This document shows positions 37,831 to 47,575 of a DNA stretch of 64,000 bases, piece after piece. Position 1 is the first letter of the stretch. The number at the start of each line of letters is the position of its first letter. Made by a program: the position numbers and the translations under genes. The DNA is from Luscinia megarhynchos. Its lineage: Eukaryota; Chordata; Aves; Passeriformes; Turdidae. Below the pieces are notes generated by a model. That model saw only the letters and a list, made by a program, of their open reading frames with translations. It ran no database searches and was not told where the DNA came from. The stretch lies in assembly GCA_034336665.1 (NCBI GenBank), contig CM067570.1:25501002-25565001 (forward strand). Direction: 5' to 3'.

Positions 37831-40489
37831 AAAGACAATAGGCACGAACGAGCACACACAAACAAAAAGGCTAAACCCAGTTATCTGCACCAAGACTTCC
37901 TGCTTGCCTGTTTCTGATTCAAAGCAGCTTAGACTCATTTTCACTTAAGCCAGTGCCTCTGGGCAGAAAGGTCGAAACGCAATTAGTTCTGCAGAAGATG
38001 TGGGAGGTGGATAAAAGGTGATGATGGACCCTGCTGGTGGGATGGATGGTGGGGCTGGACAATGGAGATGGGCTGCCAGAAACAAGGCAGAATTAAAGCT
38101 GCAGAGCCAGAATCTATCTGGACAATCCAATAGCCAAAACTGCCCATTTGCAGGGAGTTTGGGGAGAGCATTGATCTTGGTTCCTGTTGTCAGACAACGC
38201 TTTCCTCTGACTGTGGAAGAGAAAATCAGTTCTTTTATAAGCTGATAAACACATCCCAGCTGGGACCCAATTTGTTGTTTGGATATTACAGGCTGAGAGA
38301 CAGACTGGAGTCCTGGCATGTTTTAAAGAAATTGTGGCTCTCTCATCAGCTAAATTAGTAATAGATAGCACATGCCTGTTATGGAAACCAAAGAGGGCTA
38401 ATGGTAATCATTACTTTCTTCCACCCACCCTCTTTTTTGCCTGCATTTTGTTTCAGATCAACCTGCACTACTTTTAAAATGTTTTCATTATATTTTTCTT
38501 TTCTAAACCTCTCCCTCCTTTACCTAACCCCTGCAACCTGAGTTTACACCAAGTAGACATGCTAAGAAATGGAGCTGCTGAATGTACACGGACTTTTGTT
38601 TAACCAAGACTGTGAGACAGTGATATTGAAACCAAACACCACACACAGGCTCTTCTCTTTCTTCCAGAACCACAATTATTCACCAAATTAGTGTTTGCTA
38701 GCTTCTTGAAGGGGTAAGATTTATTTTTTTCAAATCGTGCAGCCAGTCTAAATAATATTTTCTATATGACAGAAACTGGCTCAAAACCAGCAGGCTGTGC
38801 AGATAGAAATGGGATATTTAACATCAGAGTGATACAGAATATACCACCCTCAACATCCATCTCTGAGTTAAAATGTAGGCTGTCAGGGCCAAAGCTGAGG
38901 GTATTTCCAGGAATTATTCCTTAATTTCCCCTTCTCTTCCCTTTTCACCCTGACAGAATTTACTGTGTTCGGTTTGGTTTCCCATTTTGGCTTTCACTTC
39001 CACTGTGTCTCATCCAACAGCTTTTTCCTCCACGTGCAGCAGATGAAATCCCATTCCTCTTTTAAAGGAAAAACTCTCCAACAGGTGTGTTACTGAGAAG
39101 CCCTAACTCCTTCTCCCTCGTGTGTAGGGCCAATGTGGCCCCATGACAGCAATTGCTTCATGGCATGCAGGGTCCCAGGTACACCCAGTGCCAGGTCAGT
39201 ATCCCATTCATATTATACTTGCCATGCCTGGTACTTCATTGAATGCAATTACATCAATCATAGCTTGTTCTAGCTCTTGAAGCAACAGAGCATCTTGAGT
39301 ATCTCCAGGCCCAGAAGCCATGAAGTACATGATAAAAGGGCTTAATAGACAAGAAAACAGTCACCATTGTTTGGAGAGGTACCAGGTATTTACAGCATGT
39401 CTAAGCCCCTCCCTGGTCACCAATTCATTTCAATTCTCCCTTCTGTGTGACAATCTGTCACATGAAAACACAAGATGCTCTTTAAAGCTTATGTGACCTT
39501 TAGAGGTTCAGCCCAAAGCAGTTTTGCTGACATCTGGCACATGAGGGACTTGCCATAAGATGGGATAACAACAACAACCGTGCTTCTGCAGGGCCAGCAT
39601 CTGTCGGTCCTAAGGCAGGGAAAGCAGCACAGAGAGGGAGGCTGACAGGCTGTACCTGAGCTGGCCCTGCAGTGCTGAGCCTAAGTCAGAGGGGACAGAG
39701 ATAGGGGCAAGGCAGGCAGCCTGGTGAGAAGGGGTTTAGTGAGAACACAAGTCATCATTCATCATTTATCAAGGAACATCCATCCTCGGAAGCCTGGGAT
39801 ATATAAGCTAGGATGTCTCTGCAATGAGAAGACACTGTGTGAAGAATCTGGTCTAAATTCTCAGAACAAAGTAACCAAAATGAGAAATCGTTAAACAGGC
39901 CTCAAGTAAAGTGAGAAGAAATTTAGCTTAATGAGGAAGACAAAGAAAAGTGAAGCTATAATGGGAAGAAAATATTCAGGAGGTGTTTTTCATGGATTGA
40001 AGGGAAAGCCTAGACATTTTCCTAGTCTGCGTGGAGTTCATACAGTGGGCTGGGCTGGACTTTTTGCAATGTGCTCTAAAAGCCAGAAGATTTATTTTTC
40101 TGGCTACCCTTAGAAAACACAGCACACTGTCAAAGTGTCAAAAAGCTGCTTGTGTTAATCTGTTCCCACACTCCTGCCCTTGAAACATCCCCTCTGCTTC
40201 TGGGAGAGGTGATACTGGATAATTCAGAAATGGGCTGTTATTTAGCACAGTATGTAACCAAAGCACTCAGAGCTCCCTGAGTAATGGCTATGCTGGCCAG
40301 AGCAGGCAAACCCTGCTGCAGAGCCCATGAGCTGGGAAGGTCCTCTGCTCCACACAAGGAGATGTGTGGTGGGGAACACTCAGGGCAGAGGATTTCCCCT
40401 CCCTGGCTGCTCCATCAGTGGCAGAGACGTGATGCTGCTCCAGCAGGATGGTGCAGCAGTGGGACTCCATATTTCAAACAGCAGGGGTT

Positions 40490-40735
40490 AAGCAAAGTGA
40501 CCAATTTCCTTGGGCTAATTGAGCATGCAATCTGCCTGCTTTGTAAAGCCTGTATTTGGCCAGGGAGATTTATTAGTATTAGCAATGATGAATGTCCAAG
40601 AGCAGTAAGGGCAGACCTGAGGTGCAGATCATTAACTTTAAGTGGGATGATGTTGAAAAACCATTTCTATTATCGGTTACTTTGTTCTGAGTTAACTGTG
40701 AATTTAGGCCTAGTTCTGTAATAAAGTGCTCAGGG
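40490..40735. promoter_or_regulatory. candidate conserved non-coding element (strong by appearance)
   Basis: A high-complexity stretch including GGGCTAATTGAGCATGC, TTATTAGTATTAGC, CATTAACTTTAAGTGGG and GAGTTAACTGTG. Several homeobox and NKX-like (AAGTGG) words are present and simple repeats absent. It is a candidate enhancer by inference. Confidence 0.37.
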
Positions 40736-41054
40736 AGTCCAGTGAATCTTGTTCTCTGTGGCATATACTAAACCTGTAGGGTTTTGTCCATATCCTGATG
40801 AGTAAGCAGTTCTAGCTCCTCCTGAGAGGCTATGAAATGATAGAAGACTGTATGAGAGTTTGAAGTGAAGCCTCCATCCATCTCAGAAGCAGAGGCTGAA
40901 ATGGAGAACTGGCATGCCTTTGTCATTGGATTTCAGAATAACACCTCTTCATTATCTTCATCATCCTCAGAAAGTCAGCACCAGTCCAGAGCTTTGTCTG
41001 TGCTCCTGAATGGCCATGTCCATCATGGGGGTATGGATGCACCCCTGCCTTCTC

Positions 41055-41348
41055 TTACATCTGCTTCAAAATCACTTGCTCATTTGGATAGGCTGGAAAT
41101 AAATGTGATACTCTGTATAGTGAAAAGTGCTGGATGCTTCGCTGTCTAATGTAATATCTGTCACCCTCCACATCCATTTTTTTGCAAATTCTCTCAATTT
41201 CCTTGGGAGAATATCCATTAGTATATGCAGCTGCAAAGCCACAGAGCACAGCCCGTCTTCTTTGCCCTCTTTCCTCCCCAGCAATACTTGTGCTTAATGT
41301 CAGATTTGTACAAAACACACTCTCTCTGCTTCTGCACTGGCAGAGCAC
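41055..41348 (-). other. protein-like open frame of unknown origin
   Basis: This 97-codon minus-strand frame contains a segment that reads like real protein rather than translated spacer. It includes AAYTNGYSPKEIERICKK, a charged, helix-compatible stretch, followed by DVEGDRYY. I do not recognise the family. A possible exon, an old retrocopy fragment or chance are all open. The N-terminal and C-terminal parts of the frame look less protein-like, so any true exon would be internal (about 41,150-41,270). No consensus splice pair was confidently placed. The neighbourhood otherwise looks non-coding. Confidence 0.2.
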
Positions 41349-42599
41349 AGTGGTCCTCTAGAAATTGTCAGTGAGTGTTTGATGCTGAAAGATTATTTTG
41401 TTATAAATCACTCCCAAAGATCGCTGCGGCCTGCAAAAAATACTTTTGTGTTGCTGTCTTTACAGCTGTATGTAGACTAAGAACGCATGTGCTTCTGTGT
41501 TTCCACAATAAATATTGTCTTTCATGCTACCAGTGCAGCAGCATTGACTGCTCCAGCGACATGCACTGTGACTCTGCCACACCACTCAGCCAAGCACAAA
41601 CCTTTCTTGATCTACACTCACTGGCCAGCCTCTGTGGACCCTGGGCCATGGGCAGTCTATTGAAATGCTGTGTGCAAGGAGCCCACTGCCCAGGGTAACC
41701 GACCTGGAATCTGAAAACTAATGAATTTGCCTCTGAGGCTTAATTGTAAGAAAAGTAATTAATCTTGCTGGGTTTCACTCATCGTCAAGCAAACTTTTGC
41801 TGATGAAGAAGAAAACTGCTGAGCATTCCAATTCACTCTCCAAGTCAGCCTCTCCCTGCTGGACTTCGTGGGTAATTGGCTCATCGCTGCTATCCTATTT
41901 TCTACAGATTCCCCAAGAGTCATCCTCCAAAGGCAGGTGTATGTCAGTGAGAGAAGGGGGTTTTGGCAACTCAGACTTCTGTTCCCTCTCCCAGAGAAGT
42001 TCCAGTTTGCCTAGTGCCCCAATTTTGCTCAGAAGGGAAGGAGGAAAGTGCAAAACAGCTGTCAGAAGGTTCCATAGCAGCTGTGTATGACAAGTCCACA
42101 CATCCCTGCCACTGAGCAAGTATGGGCAAGCATGACTCCAGCTCACATCCATCCATGGTTTGAGCCTCTGTGATGGTGCCAGGGATGGAGATACTCAACA
42201 CTGGGTGTAATCTCAATGCCTTTAAGGCATCTGGCCTATCGGAGGCATTTGTTTTAGTTAGAGATCATTGGCTCTCTTGAGCTGCATGTTATATATATCT
42301 GGGGAGCCTACACGGGCTGGCAGAGAAGTAGCCAGTGCTCGAGATGCCCTGTGCAAACTCATGGGTGAGCTGGCAGACTCTCAGAGAAGTGCTGAGGAGC
42401 TGCCAGGGAGCTGCCAAGGGCTGGCAGTCAGCAGGTGCCAGGGCACAGACCCCAAAGGGCAGCAGGACCAGAGCCACACCAGGAGTGTGAGCAGCATAAA
42501 GGCAGCCCTGCCTAGTCTGGAGGAGCACCAGTGGCACCCTCATCACTCAGGCTGGGACTGCTGCCCAGGTTTCTGATGGGAGCCATGCGCTGAGATCTG

Positions 42600-43130
42600 A
42601 TTATTGCACTTCATTCGCCTTTCAAGGACCAGAATTTATTCCCTTAAATTGCTGTGATTCTTTAGGCTTGCTGCACAGGGGCAAGCAATTCAGCTCTGGG
42701 GAGCAAGTATGGGTGGTAAATATGTGCGATTTTTGTCACTCGTGTGAGCAAAAAAAAGCTGATGAAACACAAATATTAACATAAAGTGCAAAGAGAAGGA
42801 TGAGAAAACAATTAAAGAAATCCATTAGTCAATGAGTAAAACAAGAGACACTTGGATGGCTACATTTGTTCTGCTCATCATAAATATTTTCTCACACAAA
42901 AGAAGAACTTACTACTTACCTACTACTAAAAGGAGCACAAATGCTGAACCCTTATACTTTGATCTTGGAATCACTTCTGGAAATGCAGAAGTTCTAGCAA
43001 AATATAAAGATGTTCATGTTTTAGATGAATTATAACATATTTTTAATTACCTAATTTGATTTCCATCTGTATATGATAACAAAATGCAGAAAATATACTT
43101 TATTAAACACACATTAAAATATTAAAACTG
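42600..43130. promoter_or_regulatory. AT-rich candidate regulatory stretch
   Basis: Sequence rich in ATTA/AATT words, with AATTAAAGAAATCC near 42,812 and AATTACCTAATTTG near 43,045. Parts are simple A-rich. Evidence for function is only textural. Confidence 0.22.
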
Positions 43131-44614
43131 AGCAATGGGGCTAGGGTTCAAATGTCAGGATACTTTCTACCTCAGTATCCTGAGAAATGAGACGGATATG
43201 GTAAGACAAGCCTTTTGCACCTCTGCTGGTGATTTGGAGTGAGAAGCATTTCCTTTCACTGCCAGTGAATGGACCAAATCAAGAACATTGAGTTTAGATT
43301 TCTTGCTTGTCTCAAAAGCTTTGAGTGGAAGAAACATTCTGCTCCCAAAAGGAATTGTAAAAGACCTATTTAATGCATGGAGATTTTCATATCCTAGCAG
43401 ACTCTAAAATGGAAAAATAATTTCCAAAAGTTATGCCAGCCATACACTGCAGAGAGGGACAGTATGAGCCAAAGGCACAGCAGAAGTCCACAGCAGCTGG
43501 GGAAAAATGGGTGGCACCAAGGCTACACTGTCCTGCAACCTTGGAGCTCCTGTCTGCAGGCAGGGCAGAGGGATAAAAGGGCATCAGGAACAGAAAATGA
43601 GGTGTGGCCCAAGCCACAGGACAGATTGGCAATGAAACAGCGTTTTACCTGTTTAACCTGGGCTACCTTTTTTCCTTTTAAATATCAAAGGTTTATTTTA
43701 GAATAAATGTAATCAGCAAAATCTAAGGCAAAGTACAGCTGTAATCACTCCTTGCACCATCTCTTGCAATTTTGGGGGGAATTAGATGGAACTCAGCATA
43801 AGTAAAATCAGTTCAACCTTTTTGAGAAAACAAGACTGGAGATGAACTGAACTAAATGGCACACCAGTGCCATGTCATGCGGTGCACCTGGCAGGGTGTC
43901 CTGCCAGCCAGCTGCAAAATGAACCGGCTTTGGAGCTTCAAATCTTGATATGTAGTGCCATCTTGAGGTCTTGGGAAGTGAAAAGCAGCCTGAGTACAGA
44001 TAGTTTTTCATCTGACTGCAGTTGGAGCAATCTGTTCTTCAGGGTGTGTGATCGAGTGCATTCAGCTGGGTTTGTGAACAGAAGATGGGGATGGACTCAC
44101 CTGGCTGGAGCACCACTGGCTCTTTCCCTGCTCCCTGGTGGCACCAGCTCTTTGAAACACCTTTTCCAGAAACAATTCATCTATCCAGCATCATGCTGGC
44201 ACTGCAGATGAGACTGAGGACCACAGCACATGGCTGCTCCTCTTTGATAAGGCACATACACACGGCTGGTCCTCTGCCCTGTGGTGCCAGCTTTAGTCCC
44301 TCCTGAGAGCGGGCAAAGCAGGGAGCTGGTGCTATGTGTGCAAATCCCCACCTTGCTCCCAGCTACTCTAAACATGGTGGTTTGATAGCTTAGGTGCCTG
44401 GTGGCCACATCTCTGCCACCTCCAGCACCAGTGGGGGCAGTGGCTCAGGGCTGAGGTTTTCCATGGGGATATTGTGTCATGATGGAGCAGCTGTCACCCT
44501 GTGACTGGTTTTGGGCTGCAAGGGCTGGCCAGGAGGGGATTGAGCATTGAGGAGCAGCATGGGATGGGGTGCTCCGTGCAGCTGGGGGTAGCATGTCCCC
44601 CATGACAGCAGTGT

Positions 44615-45730
44615 GTTTGCAGGGACATGCCTGGTCCTTTGATGCCATGTCCCATGGCATACTCCTGGAAGAGCTGGCAGCCCACAATGTGGACAGGTGC
44701 ACTTTTCACTGGGCTAGGAACTGGCTGGATGGGTGGGCCCAGAGAGCGGTGGTGAACAATGCTGCATCCAGTTGGGATTCCAGTCACTAGTGGTGTCCCC
44801 CAAGGACACCCAGGGCCCAGTTCTATTCAATATCCTTACTGATCATCTGGGTGAGGAGTTGAGTCTACCATTAGGAAATTAGCAGACACCAAGTTGGGTG
44901 GGAGTGCTGATCTGCTGGAGGGCAGGAAGGCTGTGCAGAGTAACCTGGGCAGGCTGGATCAATGGTGAGACAAGTGGCATGAGGTTCAACAAGACCGAGG
45001 GCCAGGTCCTGCACCTGGGTCACAGCCCCAGGCAGCTCTACACGCTGTGGCACAGCGGCTGGAGAGCAGCTCAGCAGGAAAGTACCGGGGTGCTGGTTGA
45101 CAGCTGCTGAGCAGGAGCCCGAGTGTGCCCAGCTGGCCAGGGAGGCAATGGCATCCTGACCCAGATCGGGAATAGTGCGGCCGGCAGGATGAGAGCAGCG
45201 ATTGTCCCCCCGCACCTGGCACTGGTAAGGGCACTCCTTGAATGCTGTGTCCGGTTCTGGGCCCTTCTGTTCGGGAAAGGCTTCGAGGCGCTGGAGTGTG
45301 TCCGGAGAAGGGCAATGGAGCTGGAGAAGAGGCTGGAGCACAATTCCTGTGAGGAGTGCAGGAGGGAGCTGGGCGCTAGCCTGGATAAAAGGAGGCTCGG
45401 GAGAGACATTCCCGCTCTCAACAACAGCCTGAAAGCTGGGCGTAGCCACATGAGGGCTTCTTTCCACGCAACCAGCAACGGGACAAGAGGACACAGTTAA
45501 GGTGAGCCTGGGGAGGTTTATGTTGGACATGAGGGAGCTGTTCTTCACAGAGAGTGAGCAGATACTGGAATGGACTGCCCAGGGAGGTGGTGGAGTCGCC
45601 GCCCCTGGAGGTGTTTAAGGAACTTAAACATGTAGTGCTATGATCTAGTCGGCATGGTGCTGTTCAGTCACAGGAGGGACCCGATGATCCCACAGCTCTC
45701 TCCCAATCTAATCGATTCCGTGACTCTGTG
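44615..45730 (+). mobile_element. CR1 non-LTR retrotransposon, 5'-truncated and decayed
   Basis: The + strand carries the 3' part of a CR1 LINE: the end of the reverse transcriptase, the downstream ORF2 tail and the 3' UTR. Diagnostic pieces are translated LLEELAAHNVD and NWLDGWAQRAVVN near 44,660-44,755, the later ACCAAGTTGGGTGGGAGTG at about 44,889-44,907, and the 3' terminal imperfect octamers ATTCCGTG and ACTCTGTG at 45,715-45,730. The reading frame is broken by several stops and indels. The catalytic FADD-type motif region near 44,876-44,890 appears shortened by one codon, so the copy cannot encode an active enzyme. 5' truncation and lack of a target-site duplication are normal for CR1. 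The left boundary is approximate. CpG content rises towards the right end, next to the CpG island. Confidence 0.93.
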
Positions 45731-45919
45731 GTGGAGCAGGCGCCGCCAGCTCCTCTCGGCCGCTTCCGTGAGCGCTCGCGAGTTTCCGGCCGCCTCGGCC
45801 GCGCGCACGGCGGGGGCGGGGGGGTGAGCGCGCGCCCCCCCCACACTCCGCAGCCCCGATCGGTGCTTCCCGCGCGGGCCGCCCCGGGGCGGAAGCGCCG
45901 CTCGCGCCTTCCCGCCGCC

Positions 45920-46093
45920 CGCTCGGCTCTTTCCGCCTCCCCCTCCGGGGCGCTTCGTTCGTTTCCGCGGCCGCTCGGCTCTTTCCGCGGGGGCCGGCGG
46001 CGCGCTCGGCCGTTCCCGCCGCCTGGCGGGCGCTCGGCGCTTTCCGTGAGCGCTCGGCGGTTTCCGTGCGGGGCCGGGCGCGCTCGGCGCTTG
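45920..46093 (+). repeat. degenerate GC-rich tandem repeat in the promoter
   Basis: The unit CGCTCGGCTCTTTCCGC occurs exactly at 45,920-45,936 and 45,972-45,988. Diverged copies begin at 46,003, 46,031, 46,051 and 46,081 (CGCTCGG followed by GCTTTCCG-like or GGTTTCCG words). Two copies at 46,031 and 46,051 are spaced exactly 20 bp. The embedded TTTCCG is CGGAAA on the other strand, an ETS-like core. The array lies just upstream of, or at, the probable transcription start. Confidence 0.8.
46016..46029 (-). promoter_or_regulatory. CTCF-like site in promoter (weak candidate)
   Basis: On the minus strand CCGCCAGGCGGCGG agrees with the CTCF core at nearly all positions. Such GC-rich words are frequent by chance in a CpG island, so confidence is low. 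Confidence 0.25.
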
Positions 46094-46119
46094 CTCCCTG
46101 GCTGGCGCTCCTCAGTCGG

Positions 46120-46274
46120 CCGCTGCCTGCCTGTCGCCGGGCTGGGAGCGCCTGTGTGTGTGAGTGACGCGGCGGAGGTGTAGTTTGACGCGGTGTGTTA
46201 CGTGGGGGAGAGAATAAAACTGCGGCGAGATCCCAGGCGCGAACGAAAGCAGTGACGGAGCAGCCTGGTAACCG
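46120..46274 (+). other. candidate non-coding exon 1 of NIPBL (5' UTR)
   Basis: NIPBL encodes the cohesin-loading factor that works with MAU2 to load cohesin onto chromatin in the nucleus. The gene is known for a non-coding first exon in a CpG island. The segment 46,170-46,274 resembles my recollection of the mammalian NIPBL 5' UTR: GCGGAGGTGTAGTTTGACGC, then GTTACGTGGGGGAGAG, then AATAAAACT, then GAACGAAAGCAGTGACGGAG. It ends at ACCG followed by GTAAGA, a near-perfect U1-type donor at 46,275. There is no ATG between about 46,150 and 46,274, as expected for a leader exon. The 5' end is not visible from sequence; 46,120 is a placeholder. An AATAAA lies inside the exon at 46,213-46,218. The identification depends on memory, not on an alignment. 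If wrong, it is still a good candidate leader exon of a + strand gene. Confidence 0.58.
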
Positions 46275-46280
46275 GTAAGA
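46275..46280 (+). other. 5' splice donor of exon 1
   Basis: CCG|GTAAGA at 46,272-46,280 matches the vertebrate donor consensus at positions +1 to +5. A weaker GT at 46,268 (GTAACC) lies seven bases upstream and is a less likely alternative. Confidence 0.65.
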
Positions 46281-46302
46281 GGAGGACGGCGCCCAGCAAA
46301 CA

Positions 46303-46318
46303 GGGGCGGGGGGGAGGG
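46303..46318 (+). promoter_or_regulatory. G-quadruplex-forming motif at intron start
   Basis: GGGGCGGGGGGGAGGG lies about 28 bases downstream of the donor. Runs of four, seven and three G with short loops satisfy a G-quadruplex pattern on the non-template strand. The GGGCGGGG inside is also an SP1-type GC box. Function is inferred. Confidence 0.5.
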
Positions 46319-46416
46319 AAGGAAATGGAGCCCGGCGGGGACCAGGGGAGCCGCCGGGCGGCAGGACGCGGGGGCCCGGCCGCGCACCGCCCGCGGGAGG
46401 GGCGCCCGCCTTAAAG

Positions 46417-46812
46417 ATGGAGCCGAGCCCTGCAACATCCCCGCCGCCGCCGCGCCGCGAACAAAGGATAATGGCGGATGGGAGCCGGCCCGGCGGCGGC
46501 CGCCACGGCCGGGCGGCGGCGGCTCTGCCGGCAGCCAGCGGCGGCGCTCAGCGCGGCGGGGAAGGGGCGCCGCGCCCCCCGGCCCCCGGAGGAGGCGGCG
46601 GAGGACGACGACGAGGGGGAGCGGCGGCGGGGGGCGGCCGCGCTCCCGCCTGCGCCCCCTCCCCGCCCCGCCGGGTGCGCTCCGGCTCTCGCTCCCCCGC
46701 TGCCGCCCCCCGGCCCCGCCGGGCTCCGGGCACCCTCCCGCGGGGCCGCCGCGGCCCCCCGCGCCCGCCGGAGTTCCGCTTCCCCGGCGCCCCGAGCGCG
46801 CTGTCCGGATAA
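46417..46812 (+). other. Pro/Gly/Arg-rich ORF in CpG island, probably non-coding
   Basis: This is a 131-codon open frame starting with MEPSPATSPPPPRREQ, with a second ATG at 46,471 (MADGSRPGGG). Composition is almost only Pro, Gly, Arg and Ala, as any frame through (CCG)n DNA would be. It could belong to an alternative first exon starting inside the island, but no domain, Kozak-quality comparison or consensus donor at its end supports this. Most likely a compositional artefact. Confidence 0.15.
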
Positions 46813-47549
46813 ACAAACAGACTCCCGCCGTGATGGACACGAGTGCGTGGGGCGCTCCCCGGCTCTGTAACGAGAAGCTTTTAATAAAATCAGTGCTCGG
46901 AAGCCGGGGCAGCGCCTGGCGCGGTGCTCGCTGTGACTCCGTCTCCGGGAGGCCGCGCCGGGCAGCGGTGCCGGTCACCCAACACCGGCTCCGGGCGGGA
47001 CCGCGGGCGCAGCCCGAGCCCGGCGCGCAGGTCACGTAACAGGGATACGGTTCCCTTCGCCGCGCTGCTTCTCCCCGCGTAGTATTTTTAACCCAAAGTG
47101 AACTTGAGCCAGGCTGCGGCTGGTAAATCTCGGTGTGGGATTTGCTTTTGCCAGTTTTCCACAGACCTGGGTGTTGCACAGCGAACAGGATTTGACCTCT
47201 ATCCCAGCTTTATAAGCAAATGTCAGTTCAAATGCCTTTTTCCACCTTACCCCAGCCTTGCCTTGCTGCAGCTGGGAGGCTTTTTTTCCTCTTTTCTTGC
47301 CTAGAATAGAAGACTGTTTTGACTTCGTTCTACTTCCAAATCCTGGATATCTGCAGTTTTATGTTACAGTAGTAAGCAAAAACAACGTGGCGGTCTTAAC
47401 TTTTTAGCAGAGATTGTTACACCTCTTAAATGTATACAAGGATAAAAATAGTCATATGATTTTTCTTCATGAAACACTTTAAATTTTTGTTTCTTCCTCC
47501 TAAATATTGGAATGCCTGCTCACAATCTACTTCTGGAATAACACCTGTC

Positions 47550-47575
47550 TTTTTTTTTTTTTTTTTTTTTTTTTT
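47550..47575 (+). repeat. poly-T tract (26 T)
   Basis: A pure run of 26 T on the + strand, which is poly-A on the minus strand. It could be the tail of a retroposed sequence inserted in minus orientation, but no retroposon body or target-site duplication was recognised in the flanks. Confidence 0.9.

Larger units (their letters stand above)
37831..44614. other. intergenic block G, no confident gene
   Basis: No confident exon. AT-rich candidates lie at 40,490-40,735, 41,690-41,810 and 42,600-43,130. A protein-like minus-strand open frame at 41,055-41,348 is listed separately. The stretch 38,400-40,250 shows nothing recognisable. Confidence 0.5.
45731..47045. promoter_or_regulatory. CpG island with promoter
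   Basis: CpG density and GC content jump immediately after the CR1 3' terminus and fall to intron-like levels by about 47,045. The island holds many GC-box-like words (GGGCGGGG at 46,304-46,311 among them), TTCCG/CGGAA ETS-like cores, and (CCG)n/(CGG)n runs between 46,435 and 46,640. No TATA box is evident near the exon. This is the pattern of a broad, TATA-less, constitutively active vertebrate promoter. It covers the candidate NIPBL exon 1 and the start of intron 1. Divergent antisense transcription is common at such promoters and is possible here, but it is not shown by sequence. Confidence 0.93.

Noticed and set aside
1..44614. 3' exons of the expected upstream neighbour SLC1A3
   Set aside because: No reading frame resembles a glutamate transporter C-terminus on the + strand.
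45123..45500. 125-codon ORF upstream of the promoter as a host gene
   Set aside because: It is a remnant of the CR1 ORF2 tail; motifs and flanks match CR1.
46112..47179. 355-codon minus-strand ORF as a protein gene
   Set aside because: It runs through a CpG island where stop codons are rare. The translation is Arg/Gly/Pro/Ala-rich with no domain.
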